Below are positions 26,736 to 35,195 of a DNA stretch of 64,000 bases, piece by piece. Under the pieces are notes generated by a model. That model searched no databases. It saw only the letters and a list, made by a program, of their open reading frames with translations, and was not told the DNA's origin. Made by a program: the position numbers and the translations under genes. The number at the start of each line of letters is the position of its first letter. Position 1 is the first letter of the stretch. The stretch covers positions 1,116,001 through 1,180,000 of the forward strand of contig NZ_CP084469.1 of assembly GCF_020405205.1 (NCBI RefSeq), in the 5' to 3' direction. The stretch is from Natrinema salinisoli. GTDB lineage: Archaea; Halobacteriota; Halobacteria; Halobacteriales; Natrialbaceae.

Positions 26736-27950
26736 ATGAGTCAGGGGGCGGATAGACCGGCCGACGAGCGAACTGGGGTCTGGCTCGTCGGTGCCCGCGG
26801 GAACGTCGCGACGATGGCGATCGTCGGTGCCCGCGCGATCGCCGGCGGGAGTACCGGGACGACCGGAATGGTCACGGAACGCGAGCCGGTCTCGAGCCTC
26901 GAGCTCCCGCCGATCGAGGGCCTGGTCTTCGGCGGCCACGACATCGAACCGGAATCGCTCGTCGCGCAGGCCGAACGCCAACGCGATCGGAACGGCGTCC
27001 CTGACGCGGACACGCTCGAGGCAGTCCGGGACGACCTCGCCGAAATCGACGAGCGGATCGAGGTCGGGACGGCGATCAACTGCGGGGCCGCCCTCTCGGC
27101 TGAGAGCGAACAGTTAGACGAGGAGCTGGCGATTCGAGACGTCGTCGAGCAGATTGGTGACGATTACGAGTCGTTCCGCGACCGCCACGACCTCGAGCGG
27201 CTCGTGGTCGTCAACGTCGCCTCGACGGAACCGGAACTGTCCGATCCGACGCGATACGACAGCCACGACGCCCTCGAGCGGGCTATCGACGAGGACGACC
27301 GCGACCTGCCCGCGAGCGTCCTCTACGCCTATGCCGCGATAGCCGGCGGGCATCCGTTCGTCAACTTCACGCCGAGTACGGGCAACGCGCTCGGCGGGGT
27401 CCGCGAGTTCGCGGCCGAAAACGAGGTTCCCCACACGGGACGCGACGCCAAGACCGGCGAGACGCTCGTCAAGTCCGCACTGGCCCCCATGTTCGCCGGA
27501 CGCAACCTCCACGTCATGAGCTGGGAGGGGCACAATATCCTCGGAAACAAGGACGGCCTCGTTCTCGAGGACGAGGCGAACGCCGCGGGCAAGCTGGCGA
27601 CCAAAGGCGACGTGCTCGACTCGATCCTGCCCGACATCGGCCACAACCGGGTCCGGATCGACTATACCCCGTCGCTGGCCGACTGGAAGACGGCCTGGGA
27701 CTACATCCACTTCGAGGGGTTCCTCGAGACGGAGATGAAAATGCAGTTCACCTGGGAGGGCTCCGACTCCGCGCTGGCCGCGCCGCTCGTCCTCGATCTG
27801 GTGCGCCTGATCGCCCACGCCGACGAACACGGACACGGCGGACTCCAGCCCCAGCTCGCGTCGTTCTTCAAAGCGCCGCTCGGCGTCGAAGAGCACGACT
27901 TCTCCCTGCAGCTCAATCGCCTGTACGACTACGCCGAGAGGTACCGCTGA
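26736..27950 (+). CDS. ino1: myo-inositol-1-phosphate synthase family protein
   Basis: The 404-residue protein starts with a Rossmann NAD-binding motif (GVWLVGARGNVATMA). Central blocks are typical of inositol-3-phosphate synthase: NFTPSTGNALGG, DAKTGETLVKSALAPMF, SWEGHNILGNKDG and AAGKLATKGDVL. The family converts glucose-6-phosphate to inositol-3-phosphate in an NAD-dependent oxidation, aldol cyclisation and reduction. In archaea this product feeds phosphoinositide lipids. Here it heads a two-gene rightward unit with the EboF-like phosphatase and lies back to back with the EboB-like operon, at the place where an ebo cluster would have the sugar-phosphate cyclase EboD. The exact substrate in this setting is not known. 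Confidence 0.85.
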   Translation: MSQGADRPADERTGVWLVGARGNVATMAIVGARAIAGGSTGTTGMVTEREPVSSLELPPIEGLVFGGHDIEPESLVAQAERQRDRNGVPDADTLEAVRDDLAEIDERIEVGTAINCGAALSAESEQLDEELAIRDVVEQIGDDYESFRDRHDLERLVVVNVASTEPELSDPTRYDSHDALERAIDEDDRDLPASVLYAYAAIAGGHPFVNFTPSTGNALGGVREFAAENEVPHTGRDAKTGETLVKSALAPMFAGRNLHVMSWEGHNILGNKDGLVLEDEANAAGKLATKGDVLDSILPDIGHNRVRIDYTPSLADWKTAWDYIHFEGFLETEMKMQFTWEGSDSALAAPLVLDLVRLIAHADEHGHGGLQPQLASFFKAPLGVEEHDFSLQLNRLYDYAERYR

Positions 27951-27980
27951 CCGCGACCACCATCTGCCCACAGTGAAACC

Positions 27981-29369
27981 ATGACCGAACCGACGATTCC
28001 CGCCGCGACTGACAGTGCCGGACGCGTGATCGTTCTCGACGTCGTCGGCCTCCAACCGCAGCACGTCGACGCCGATCGAACGCCGACCCTCGAGTCGTTC
28101 TTTCCGGCCGAATCGATGACCGACCTCCGACCGCCCTTCCCCGCCGTGACGGTTCCCGTCCAGACGACGCTCGCGACCGGACGGGGGCCCGGCGAGCACG
28201 GCGACGTCTCGAGCGGCGAGTACGACCGCGAGCGCGACGCCGCGGAGTTCTGGGAGCGTGATCGCGGCGACCGCGATCGGCTTTGGGAGACGGCCAGCGA
28301 CGAGGCCGGACTGACCACCGGCGTATTGAACTTCCAGCACCTGATCGGGACGAGCGCCGACGTCGCGGTCACCCCCTCGCCGATCGAGGACGAGAACAAC
28401 GACATCCTCGAGATGAACTGCTGGACGAACCCGGACGGCTTCTACGACGATCTCCGGGCGGAGCTGGGGCACTTCCCGCTGCACAACTACTGGGGTCCCG
28501 GCGCGAACGAAGCGGGGAGTCGGTGGATCCTGTCGGCCGCCCGCGAGGCGATCGATCGGTTCGATACCGATCTCCTCTGGGTCTACGTCCCCCACCTGGA
28601 CTACGTCGGCCAGAGCGACGGCCCCGGAAGCGACGCCTTCGCGGAGGAAACCGAAGTCGTCGACGGCCTCCTCGATGAGTTCCTCGAGTTCCTCTCCGAA
28701 ACCGACCGTTGGGACGAGACCGTCCTCGCGCTCGTCAGCGAGTACGGCTTTCACGGCGTGGATCAGCCGGTGTTCCCCAACCGCGCCCTCCGCGACGCCG
28801 GCCTGCTCGAGACGGCCGGCGATGGCGACGTCGACCTCGCCGCCTCGGGCGCGTTCGCCATGGTCGACCACCAGATCGCACACGTCTACGTCGACGAGGG
28901 GGCGATCGAGGCCGCTCGCGACGCACTTGAGGAGCTCGAGGGGATCGATTCCGTGCTCGAGGAGGCGAGCAAGGCCGAGCGCGGGATCGATCACCCGAAC
29001 GCCGGCGAGTTCGTCCTCGTCGCAGCGCCGAACGCCTGGTTCCAGTACTACTGGTGGGACGACCGCGCGAACGCACCGCCGTACGCGACCGAGATGGACA
29101 TTCACGCGAAGCCCGGCTTCGACCCCTGCGAGCTGTTCTTCGGCGACGACGGACTCGTCTCGCTGGACGCGTCGAAAGTGAGCGGGTCCCACGGCCGCGT
29201 CGACGAGTCCGCCTACGGGTGTTTCGGACTCGGGGGGCCGGCAGCACCCGCGCTCGAGGGGAACGATCCGGTCGACGCGATCGACGTGGCCCCGACGATC
29301 GCGGATCTGCTCGCGCTCGAGGGGGAGTTATCGATGCCGTTCGAGGGCTCGTCGCTTCGGCGCGGGTAG
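27981..29369 (+). CDS. eboF: alkaline-phosphatase-superfamily enzyme, EboF-like
   Basis: The 462-residue protein is of the nucleotide pyrophosphatase/phosphodiesterase type. Metal and nucleophile positions are visible: VIVLDVVGL (Asp20), FPAVTVPVQTTLATG with the likely nucleophile Thr57, GEHGDV (His73), VYVPHLDYVGQ (Asp207) and SEYGFH (253-258), with a late SGSHGR. The block GHFPLHNYWGP (163-173) followed by RWI is close to the FPLF-FWGP segment known to me from EboF proteins. It starts 30 bases after the inositol-phosphate synthase gene and would dephosphorylate or cleave a phosphodiester in the pathway product. No signal peptide is seen, so it should act in the cytoplasm. Confidence 0.75.
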   Translation: MTEPTIPAATDSAGRVIVLDVVGLQPQHVDADRTPTLESFFPAESMTDLRPPFPAVTVPVQTTLATGRGPGEHGDVSSGEYDRERDAAEFWERDRGDRDRLWETASDEAGLTTGVLNFQHLIGTSADVAVTPSPIEDENNDILEMNCWTNPDGFYDDLRAELGHFPLHNYWGPGANEAGSRWILSAAREAIDRFDTDLLWVYVPHLDYVGQSDGPGSDAFAEETEVVDGLLDEFLEFLSETDRWDETVLALVSEYGFHGVDQPVFPNRALRDAGLLETAGDGDVDLAASGAFAMVDHQIAHVYVDEGAIEAARDALEELEGIDSVLEEASKAERGIDHPNAGEFVLVAAPNAWFQYYWWDDRANAPPYATEMDIHAKPGFDPCELFFGDDGLVSLDASKVSGSHGRVDESAYGCFGLGGPAAPALEGNDPVDAIDVAPTIADLLALEGELSMPFEGSSLRRG

Positions 29370-29519
29370 GTCGGTTGACGTCCTCGAGTGCCAGTTCGAG
29401 ATTGCTGTCGGAGAGATAACGGGTCAGCGTGCGTGATATCGTGCCACTGCTGGATCGGAACGGAACGCTTTTCATTAGCCCTCGGCAACAACCAGTTGCG
29501 AAGTACGCTCCGTTGGCGA

Positions 29520-29536
29520 GACGGACGAAGTCCGTC
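29520..29536. repeat. 7-bp hairpin between eboF-like gene and tRNA-Glu
   Basis: GACGGACGAAGTCCGTC forms a perfect 7-bp stem with a GAA loop. It lies 150 bases after the EboF-like stop and 19 bases before the tRNA. A role as tRNA leader structure or transcript end is possible; there is no T-run after it. Confidence 0.4.
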
Positions 29537-29554
29537 GAGGCTCGGTGCGTGAAC

Positions 29555-29629
29555 GCTCCGTTGGTGTAGTCCGGCCAATCATTTCGGCCTTTCGAGCCGA
29601 TGACCTGGGTTCAAATCCCAGACGGAGCA
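29555..29629 (+). tRNA. tRNA-Glu (anticodon TTC)
   Basis: A full cloverleaf can be drawn. The acceptor stem is GCTCCGT paired with ACGGAGC. The anticodon stem TCGGC/GCCGA carries loop CTTTCGA with anticodon TTC at 29591-29593. The T stem CTGGG/CCCAG carries loop TTCAAAT, and the discriminator is A at 29629. No intron is present and the CCA tail is not encoded (CAC follows). The D arm has the three-pair form usual for archaeal tRNA-Glu. Confidence 0.93.
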
Positions 29630-29980
29630 CTCTTCTGAGGAACGAAATGGGAAAGAGGAAGCGTACGCTCTGGGATTTGAATGAGAGAAACGAGCCCAGG
29701 GGCGTATCGCGTGATTCCGGTCCCGAAGTGGCCGTCCGTGCGATTCCCGTTCAGCGACGATATCGTCGCTTTCGAGACGGCGAACGAATTGTCGGTCGTA
29801 AATCGGCCGTCGTCCGTGGTATGTGCAACCTTCGTACACGAAGAGCTGGACGAGCTCGCAATCCGATCCGATTACGCCTATCCACGACTTAACCGCATCC
29901 ATCACTACACCGACTCACTGGAATCGGATAGAACTGTATATTCGTAAACCCCTAATATGAGGAGAGCTTCATAACACACA
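29630..29980. other. intergenic region after tRNA-Glu
   Basis: About 350 bases with no clear gene. A 13-base inverted copy of the tRNA T-arm (TCTGGGATTTGAA, 29669-29681) lies 40 bases after the tRNA. An open frame of 88 codons at 29681-29947 (+) begins MRETSPGAYRV. It has no recognisable family and a mixed codon pattern, and could be a small gene or a remnant. The end of the region carries the promoter of the Lrp gene (GTATATTC near 29937). Confidence 0.5.
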
Positions 29981-30436
29981 ATGACGTACGAACACTTAGA
30001 TTCCGATCTGGTGAACGAGCTACTCGACGACGGCCGCGCGAGTCTCCGCAGCCTCGCCGAAGAACTCGACGTCTCCGTGACGACCGTTTCGAACCACCTC
30101 TCCGATCTCGAGGAGGAGGGCGTGATCGAAGGATACACGCCGAAAGTCGACTACGATGCGGTCGGCTACGACGTCACGGCCGTTATGCAGCTCAAAGCCG
30201 AAGGGAACGCGCTTCCCGAGATCACGGAAACGCTGAAAGACCACCGTCAAATGATCTCCGTCTACGAGGTCACCGGCGACTACGACGTGATCGCCATCGG
30301 CAAGTTCAAAGACACCGACGATATGAACGATCAGATCAAGACGCTGATCACCGATCCGGACATCAACCAGTCGAACACGAGCATCGTCCTCAACGCGGTC
30401 TCCGAAAACGAGCAGTTCGAGCTCGATACGGAGTAA
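29981..30436 (+). CDS. Lrp/AsnC-family transcriptional regulator
   Basis: The 151-residue protein has an N-terminal HTH (residues 5-55, [20 protein letters not shown]) and a C-terminal RAM effector-binding domain (about 65-140, [11 protein letters not shown] to [17 protein letters not shown]). The order and length are those of haloarchaeal Lrp-type feast/famine regulators, which often sense amino acids. The target genes are unknown. Its promoter lies in the region after tRNA-Glu. Confidence 0.9.
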   Translation: MTYEHLDSDLVNELLDDGRASLRSLAEELDVSVTTVSNHLSDLEEEGVIEGYTPKVDYDAVGYDVTAVMQLKAEGNALPEITETLKDHRQMISVYEVTGDYDVIAIGKFKDTDDMNDQIKTLITDPDINQSNTSIVLNAVSENEQFELDTE

Positions 30437-30568
30437 CCGGCCGTCGTCCTCGAGACGTCGATAGAAACGACCGGACACGAGGACGGAGTTGGATCCCCTT
30501 CTCGAGGCGATTTTCCGCGTGCCACGTCTGCGGTCAGTTGCGGTTCCCGGATCCGTCGCGGGTGTGAC

Positions 30569-31624
30569 TCAGAGGTAATTTGCGAGCCAGTACGCGACGT
30601 AGAGGCCGAACAGAGCGATTCCGCCGACGCGCGTGACTCGTCCGCGTGCGAGCATGGCGGTCACGATGAGCAGGCTGGCGGCGAGGAACGGCCAGTGGAC
30701 CGTCAGGACGTCGCCGCCCGTGCCAACTGGGTGGAGAAGGGCGATGAGTCCGACGTTTGCAGTCATGTAGAAGACCGTGCTGCCGACGACGTTCCCGACG
30801 GCGAGCTCCGGTCGATTCTGCCGGACCGGTTCGACGGTGAGCGCCAGCTCCTCGATCGACGCGATGAAACTCAACACCGTCGCGCCGAAGGCCAGCTCCG
30901 AGATGCCGAACGCGACGAAGATCCCCTCGGCGCTGACCACCGTAATTCCGGAACCGATCGTCATCCCGACGACCGCGAGGACGGCCACGCCGAGATTGAA
31001 GTGCCCGCTCCGACGCTCGAACGACGGGACGAACTCGTCGATATCGAGGTCGACGTCCGTCCGCACCAGCCCGTCCGGTTCGTTGCCGCCGTCCGGCGCT
31101 TCTCCGGCCGCTCGAGGCTCGATATCGACGACCTCCGTCACTTCCTCCGAGAGCAGGTAGGTCGTTTCGGACCGGCTCTCGTGCCAGAAAATGTAGGCGA
31201 GCAACGGGACGAACAGGGCGAGGAGTGCCGCGCCCTCGAGCGGGTCGATCGTCCCGCCGATCGACAGCGCGAACGCGGGGAGGGGGACGAGAACGAGCAT
31301 GAGCAGGTAGGCCCGGGGAACGTCCATCCGGAACGGGACGAGGATCGCCGCGAGTCCGACGGCGACGGCGAGGACGAACAGCGACTCACCGAACACGGTC
31401 CCGAGCGCGAGCGCCGGAAGGTCGACAAATGCCGCGGTCACGCCGAGGACGGCGTTCTCGAGATCGACGCCGGCCAGGACGACCGCGAGAAAGAACCCGG
31501 AAATCCCGAGCGAAACGGCACTCTGTGCGACCGCCTCGATGAAGACCTCGACGCACCAGATCACCAGCACGACGCCGACGAGGAAGAGGCCGACGAGGGC
31601 GACCGGGGAATCCGGAACGACCAT
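30569..31624 (-). CDS. CaCA (sodium/calcium exchanger) family protein, degenerate ion sites, copy A
   Basis: The 351-residue protein has ten or so hydrophobic helices in two halves separated by a soluble acidic loop (about residues 148-205). The alpha repeats of Na+/Ca2+ exchangers normally contain GTSLPE. In repeat 1 the aligned stretch reads GVDLEN. In repeat 2 it reads ASIEEL, so the acidic residue is kept only in the second. AVGNVVGSTVFYMTANVG after repeat 2 is typical of the family. It may be an exchanger for another cation or have lost coupling. A paralogue lies directly upstream, 108 bases away on the same strand. Confidence 0.7.
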   Translation of the reverse strand: MVVPDSPVALVGLFLVGVVLVIWCVEVFIEAVAQSAVSLGISGFFLAVVLAGVDLENAVLGVTAAFVDLPALALGTVFGESLFVLAVAVGLAAILVPFRMDVPRAYLLMLVLVPLPAFALSIGGTIDPLEGAALLALFVPLLAYIFWHESRSETTYLLSEEVTEVVDIEPRAAGEAPDGGNEPDGLVRTDVDLDIDEFVPSFERRSGHFNLGVAVLAVVGMTIGSGITVVSAEGIFVAFGISELAFGATVLSFIASIEELALTVEPVRQNRPELAVGNVVGSTVFYMTANVGLIALLHPVGTGGDVLTVHWPFLAASLLIVTAMLARGRVTRVGGIALFGLYVAYWLANYL

Positions 31625-31732
31625 ATCGTCGGTCTACACCGTTGTCGTACTTATGTACGGGTCTCGGTACCACGAGACGCGAAGACGCCAACGGATTCGG
31701 ACGAGCGACCGACCGGAGTGGACCGATTCCGA

Positions 31733-32836
31733 TCAAAGCGCCTCGGGGATTGGGACACCACCGAGGACGAGCAGCGAGACCAGCCAATAGACGACGTAGA
31801 GACCGAGGAGAACGTAGCCGTGCCGGTGCCGGAGTCGCCCGCTCGAGATGAACGCGGCGGAAACGGCGGTGAGAACGACGACGGCCGGGAGATGAAAGAG
31901 GAGAACGTCTCGGGGAATGGTCACGTCGGCGACGAACGTGATGACGCCGACGTTGGCCGTTACCGAGAAGATGACACTGCCGATGACGTGACCGATTCCG
32001 ATCTCCGGAATCCCGCGGCGGACCGGCTCGATCGTCAACAGGAGGTTCTCGATCGTCAACACGAGCGTCAGCACTGTCGCCCCGAAGACGGTCTCTTCGA
32101 TCCCCCACGATTCGACGATCGCCTCGGATCCCGCCTCGAGGAGCATGGCCCCGGCCACGATGCCGAGCAGCGCGACGGCGGCGAATCCGAGCCAGAAGAC
32201 ACCTTCGTACGATCGCTCGGCGACGTACCGATCTTCGGGAATCTCCTCGAGGACGGTGCTGCTATCGACGTCTTCGATGGCGAGTTCGTCGATCGGAACG
32301 CCACCGTCGGCCTCGATTCGCTCTGCGATCTCGGAATCCCTGAAGACGGGAACGTCGCGCTGAACCTCCCGGTAGACGATGTAGCCGAAGAGCAGGGTGA
32401 AGATCACGACGAGGACGAGCCCGTGGCCGAGCGTGAGCGGGTCGACGAAGACGAACGGTACCAGAACCAGCGGAGAGATCCCGAGGAGGGCCAGGTAGTC
32501 GCGGGGAACGTCGACCGGGAACGGTTTGTAGATCGCCGCGACGGCCAGCGTGATACCGGTGATCGCGAGGGCAGTTCCGAGTGCAGTCCCGAGCGCTACC
32601 TGCTCGAGCTCGCCGGCACCGAACACGAGCGCGACGACGGTGTCGTCGAACTCGATTCCCGTGAAGACGATCGCGAGCGCGAATATCGAGACGCCGAGCC
32701 CCATCGCCGCCCGCGTGAGGTAACTGATGAGTTTTTCGACGCTATAGGTCAGGGTGATCGCACCGACGGCGAGCACCAGATACGCGAACCACGTTCCCTG
32801 AGACTCGACGACGCCCTCGAGGACCTCTTCGACCAT
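31733..32836 (-). CDS. CaCA (sodium/calcium exchanger) family protein, degenerate ion sites, copy B
   Basis: The 367-residue protein has the same two-half layout as copy A: hydrophobic helices, a soluble acidic loop (about 170-215) and an alpha-repeat-2 region GATVLTLVLTIENLLLTIEPVRRG followed by GHVIGSVIFSVTANVG (here split in two quoted pieces). The GTSLPE positions read GIEFDD in repeat 1 and LTIENL in repeat 2, so the calcium-binding glutamate is changed in repeat 2. It is first in the tandem pair; a promoter is expected in the 147 bases before it, where TATACACGCGG occurs. Substrate unknown. Confidence 0.68.
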   Translation of the reverse strand: MVEEVLEGVVESQGTWFAYLVLAVGAITLTYSVEKLISYLTRAAMGLGVSIFALAIVFTGIEFDDTVVALVFGAGELEQVALGTALGTALAITGITLAVAAIYKPFPVDVPRDYLALLGISPLVLVPFVFVDPLTLGHGLVLVVIFTLLFGYIVYREVQRDVPVFRDSEIAERIEADGGVPIDELAIEDVDSSTVLEEIPEDRYVAERSYEGVFWLGFAAVALLGIVAGAMLLEAGSEAIVESWGIEETVFGATVLTLVLTIENLLLTIEPVRRGIPEIGIGHVIGSVIFSVTANVGVITFVADVTIPRDVLLFHLPAVVVLTAVSAAFISSGRLRHRHGYVLLGLYVVYWLVSLLVLGGVPIPEAL

Positions 32837-32983
32837 GTCCCTCTTCCACGATACCTGTTCACATATATCTAACAGGCCGGAGAGGAATGTCCGTGGGAAA
32901 TCTATACACGCGGGGCGAATCGCCGAAATATCGGGCGATCCGACGGAGAGGCGACGGAGCCGGACGATCGAGGACGGATCCGG

Positions 32984-33295
32984 CTAGCCGTGCGTGGGAC
33001 TGTCAGCTTCGTCTACGTCGTCGGTCTGCAAAACGAAGCTCCGCTCGGGCGGCGGTGCGATCCGCAACTCGACGCTGCGAACGAGTTCGTAGTATTTCCT
33101 GTTTCCACGCCGATAGGAGGCGATCAGCCCGGCCTCTTCGAGAGTCGAAAGGTGATGAACGGCGGTTTTTCCGTCCATTCCGGTCGCGTCCGCGAGCTCC
33201 GAGACGTACATCGGTCCCCGCGAGAGTTTTCTGAGAATGGCGAGTCGCGTCCCGTTTCCCAGGGCGTCGAGCAAATACATGCCACTAAATGACAC
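32984..33295 (-). CDS. ArsR-type winged-helix regulator
   Basis: The 103-residue protein is mostly one winged helix (residues 6-80): LDALGNGTRLAILRKLSRG, VSELADATGMDGKTAVHHL and a wing IASYRRGNRKYYEL. No cysteine metal site is present, so it does not look like a classical arsenic or zinc sensor. ATGs at 33295 and 33280 are possible starts. It is divergent from the amphi-Trp gene and lies behind the CaCA promoter region, either of which it might control. Confidence 0.82.
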   Translation of the reverse strand: MSFSGMYLLDALGNGTRLAILRKLSRGPMYVSELADATGMDGKTAVHHLSTLEEAGLIASYRRGNRKYYELVRSVELRIAPPPERSFVLQTDDVDEADSPTHG

Positions 33296-33419
33296 TCTCT
33301 GCCCACAAGAAGGGTTTCGGCGGTCGGCCTATATGATCCCGGCTCGAGGCCGGTCGGTGCCACGACGTATCGACCGATGTGAACGAGGCTTTATTCGCCT
33401 CGTCGTGGCAGGTTCCCCT

Positions 33420-33722
33420 ATGAACGACCGCGTGGAGTTCCCGGACGACCGGACCGACGACCGGCGGACGATCACGAGCGGCTTCTTCGAACGGGAAGTG
33501 TATCTCTCGCGCGAGGAGACGGCGGCCTTCCTGCACGACCTCGCCGACCAACTCGAGGCCGGGTCTTCGTTTACGATCTCCGCCTCGGAGTGGGAGATTC
33601 CTTTCGACCACAGCGACCCGGTCGAAGTCGAAATCGAGTTTTCCGAGCAAAGCGAGCGAGAATTGGAGATCGAACTCGAGTTCACGGAACCGAGCGGTAG
33701 CGAGGATCTGTCGGTTCGGTAA
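33420..33722 (+). CDS. amphi-Trp domain protein
   Basis: The 100-residue acidic protein contains the short amphi-Trp module: YLSREETAAFLHDLADQLE, then TISASEWEIPF and VEVEIEFSE. This domain is common in haloarchaea and of unknown function. The ATG at 33420 gives the standard N-terminus MNDRVEF, whereas the frame upstream of it is basic and lacks family similarity. It faces the ArsR gene across a 124-base divergent region. Confidence 0.8.
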   Translation: MNDRVEFPDDRTDDRRTITSGFFEREVYLSREETAAFLHDLADQLEAGSSFTISASEWEIPFDHSDPVEVEIEFSEQSERELEIELEFTEPSGSEDLSVR

Positions 33723-34000
33723 TCGGTGTCTGCCGATGCGATCAGCAGCGATACCGGTCCGATATCGACCCGTTTCGACCTGACCGAGTGTGCGGGTGAG
33801 GCCGAGATCGTAGTCGACCTCGAGTCGGTTGCGGAGACTCAGTCGCCGGTCAGCACGGACGGACCGGCCGTACACCCAGGATCGAACGGGACGGACCGTC
33901 AACCACCAGTTCGAAATGTCGTATGAATACCGTATACTGATTTTTGTAAATAACCCAACGTTCAGAAGGTATTAATAGATCGATGTGGGGGTACGTGACA

Positions 34001-34255
34001 ATGACACACTCCCTCGCAGTCGATACCGACGCGGTGCACGAACGAATCGTCACCGGGGTTGCGGCGCTCGAGGGAGTCGACCCGACGGCATTACCGCCCC
34101 TGTTCGACGCAGTCGATCCCGACGCGCTCACGGCGATCTTCGCGACGACGGTGTCGGGCGGTGAGCGAACCGGCCGGATCAGCTTCAGGTATGTGGGTCA
34201 TAAGGTAACAGTCGAGTTCGACGGGAGTGACGTCCCCCTCGTGACGATCGATTGA
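34001..34255 (+). CDS. HalOD1 output domain protein
   Basis: The 84-residue protein (90 from an in-frame ATG at 33983) is a single HalOD1 domain. The pattern VHERIVTGVAALEGVDP, LPPLFDAVDPDALTAIF and ISFRYVGHKVTVEFDG matches this haloarchaeal output module. It usually stands alone or follows sensor domains in two-component systems. No kinase or receiver gene is adjacent. The promoter region before it is AT-rich (TTTTTGTAAATAA near 33942). Confidence 0.85.
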   Translation: MTHSLAVDTDAVHERIVTGVAALEGVDPTALPPLFDAVDPDALTAIFATTVSGGERTGRISFRYVGHKVTVEFDGSDVPLVTID

Positions 34256-34418
34256 CGGAGAGCCGTCGTTCGATCTCCCGGTCCGCCGTTCGTCCGCAGT
34301 TTCGGCCGGCTATCGGACGGCCGACTGTCACCCCGTTGTGGGCCGTCCCGCGATCGCGTTCCGATCGCGGTTTCGTTCGAACGAACACTGATAGGGGATC
34401 GGCTGAAACGTCCACCCA

Positions 34419-35195
34419 ATGGCACGACTCGAGCGGCTCACCGTCTATCCGGTGAAGGGTCTCGACGGCATCGATCTCGAGAGGGCCGACGTCCTCGAGG
34501 GCGGAACGGTGGCCCACGACAGGGAGTTCGCACTGTTCGACGAAGAGGGCGACGTGCTCAACGGGAAACGGACCGATCGAGTTCACGCGCTCGATACCGA
34601 TTTCGACCCGGAGACGTCAGTGCTTCTGGTCGAAGCGCCAGACGGAGAGACGCGGAAATTCGATCTCGACGCGGACCGCGAACGCGCCGAATCCTGGTTC
34701 AGCGACTTCTTCGACGAGGACCTCTCGCTGGAGCGGGACGCGTCGCTCGGGTTCGTGGACCGCCGCGAGATGGGGCCGTCGGTGGTCAGCACGGCCACGC
34801 TCGAAACCGTCGCGTCCTGGTTCGACGAGATGACGATCGAGGGCGCACGCCGCCGACTGCGGGCGAATATCGAGGTTGACGGCGTCGATCCGTTCTGGGA
34901 GGATCGGTTCGTCGGTGAGAACGCACCGGCGTTCGAGATCGGTGACGTTCGGTTCGAGGGGGTCACCCCCTGCGGTCGCTGCGTGGTCCCACAGCGCGAT
35001 CCCGACACCGGGGAGCCGATCGAAGGGTTTCAGGAGCAGTTCGTCCGAAAGCGGGAGGAAACCTTCCCCGACTGGGCCGACACGGACGCCTTCGATCACT
35101 ACTACTCGCTCATGGTCATCACCCGCGTTCGCGACCGCGATCGCGGCACTCCCCTTCGCGTTGACGACCCGGTCGAAATCGTCGAGACTCAGTGA
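34419..35195 (+). CDS. MOSC domain protein (YcbX/mARC-like)
   Basis: The 258-residue protein has an N-terminal MOSC beta-barrel (residues 1-110, LTVYPVKGLDGIDL) and a MOSC domain (about 115-250). The conserved cysteine lies in VTPCGRCVVPQRDP, where MOSC enzymes bind molybdenum cofactor. Relatives reduce N-hydroxylated compounds (YcbX, mARC). The family normally works with a reductase or ferredoxin; the closest ferredoxin gene here is 4 kb away. The end overlaps the convergent gene by seven bases. Confidence 0.85.
   Translation: MARLERLTVYPVKGLDGIDLERADVLEGGTVAHDREFALFDEEGDVLNGKRTDRVHALDTDFDPETSVLLVEAPDGETRKFDLDADRERAESWFSDFFDEDLSLERDASLGFVDRREMGPSVVSTATLETVASWFDEMTIEGARRRLRANIEVDGVDPFWEDRFVGENAPAFEIGDVRFEGVTPCGRCVVPQRDPDTGEPIEGFQEQFVRKREETFPDWADTDAFDHYYSLMVITRVRDRDRGTPLRVDDPVEIVETQ

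Noticed and set aside
29213-29905. Leftward open frames over the tRNA-Glu region
   Set aside because: They translate the antisense of the tRNA (WDLNPG pattern) and of the EboF-like gene and have no family features.
33726-33926. 66-codon frame starting with GTG between the amphi-Trp and HalOD1 genes
   Set aside because: Codon use is partly gene-like (FDLTECAGEAEIVVDLESV), but there is no family match, the second half is poor, and no promoter is clear; too weak to call.
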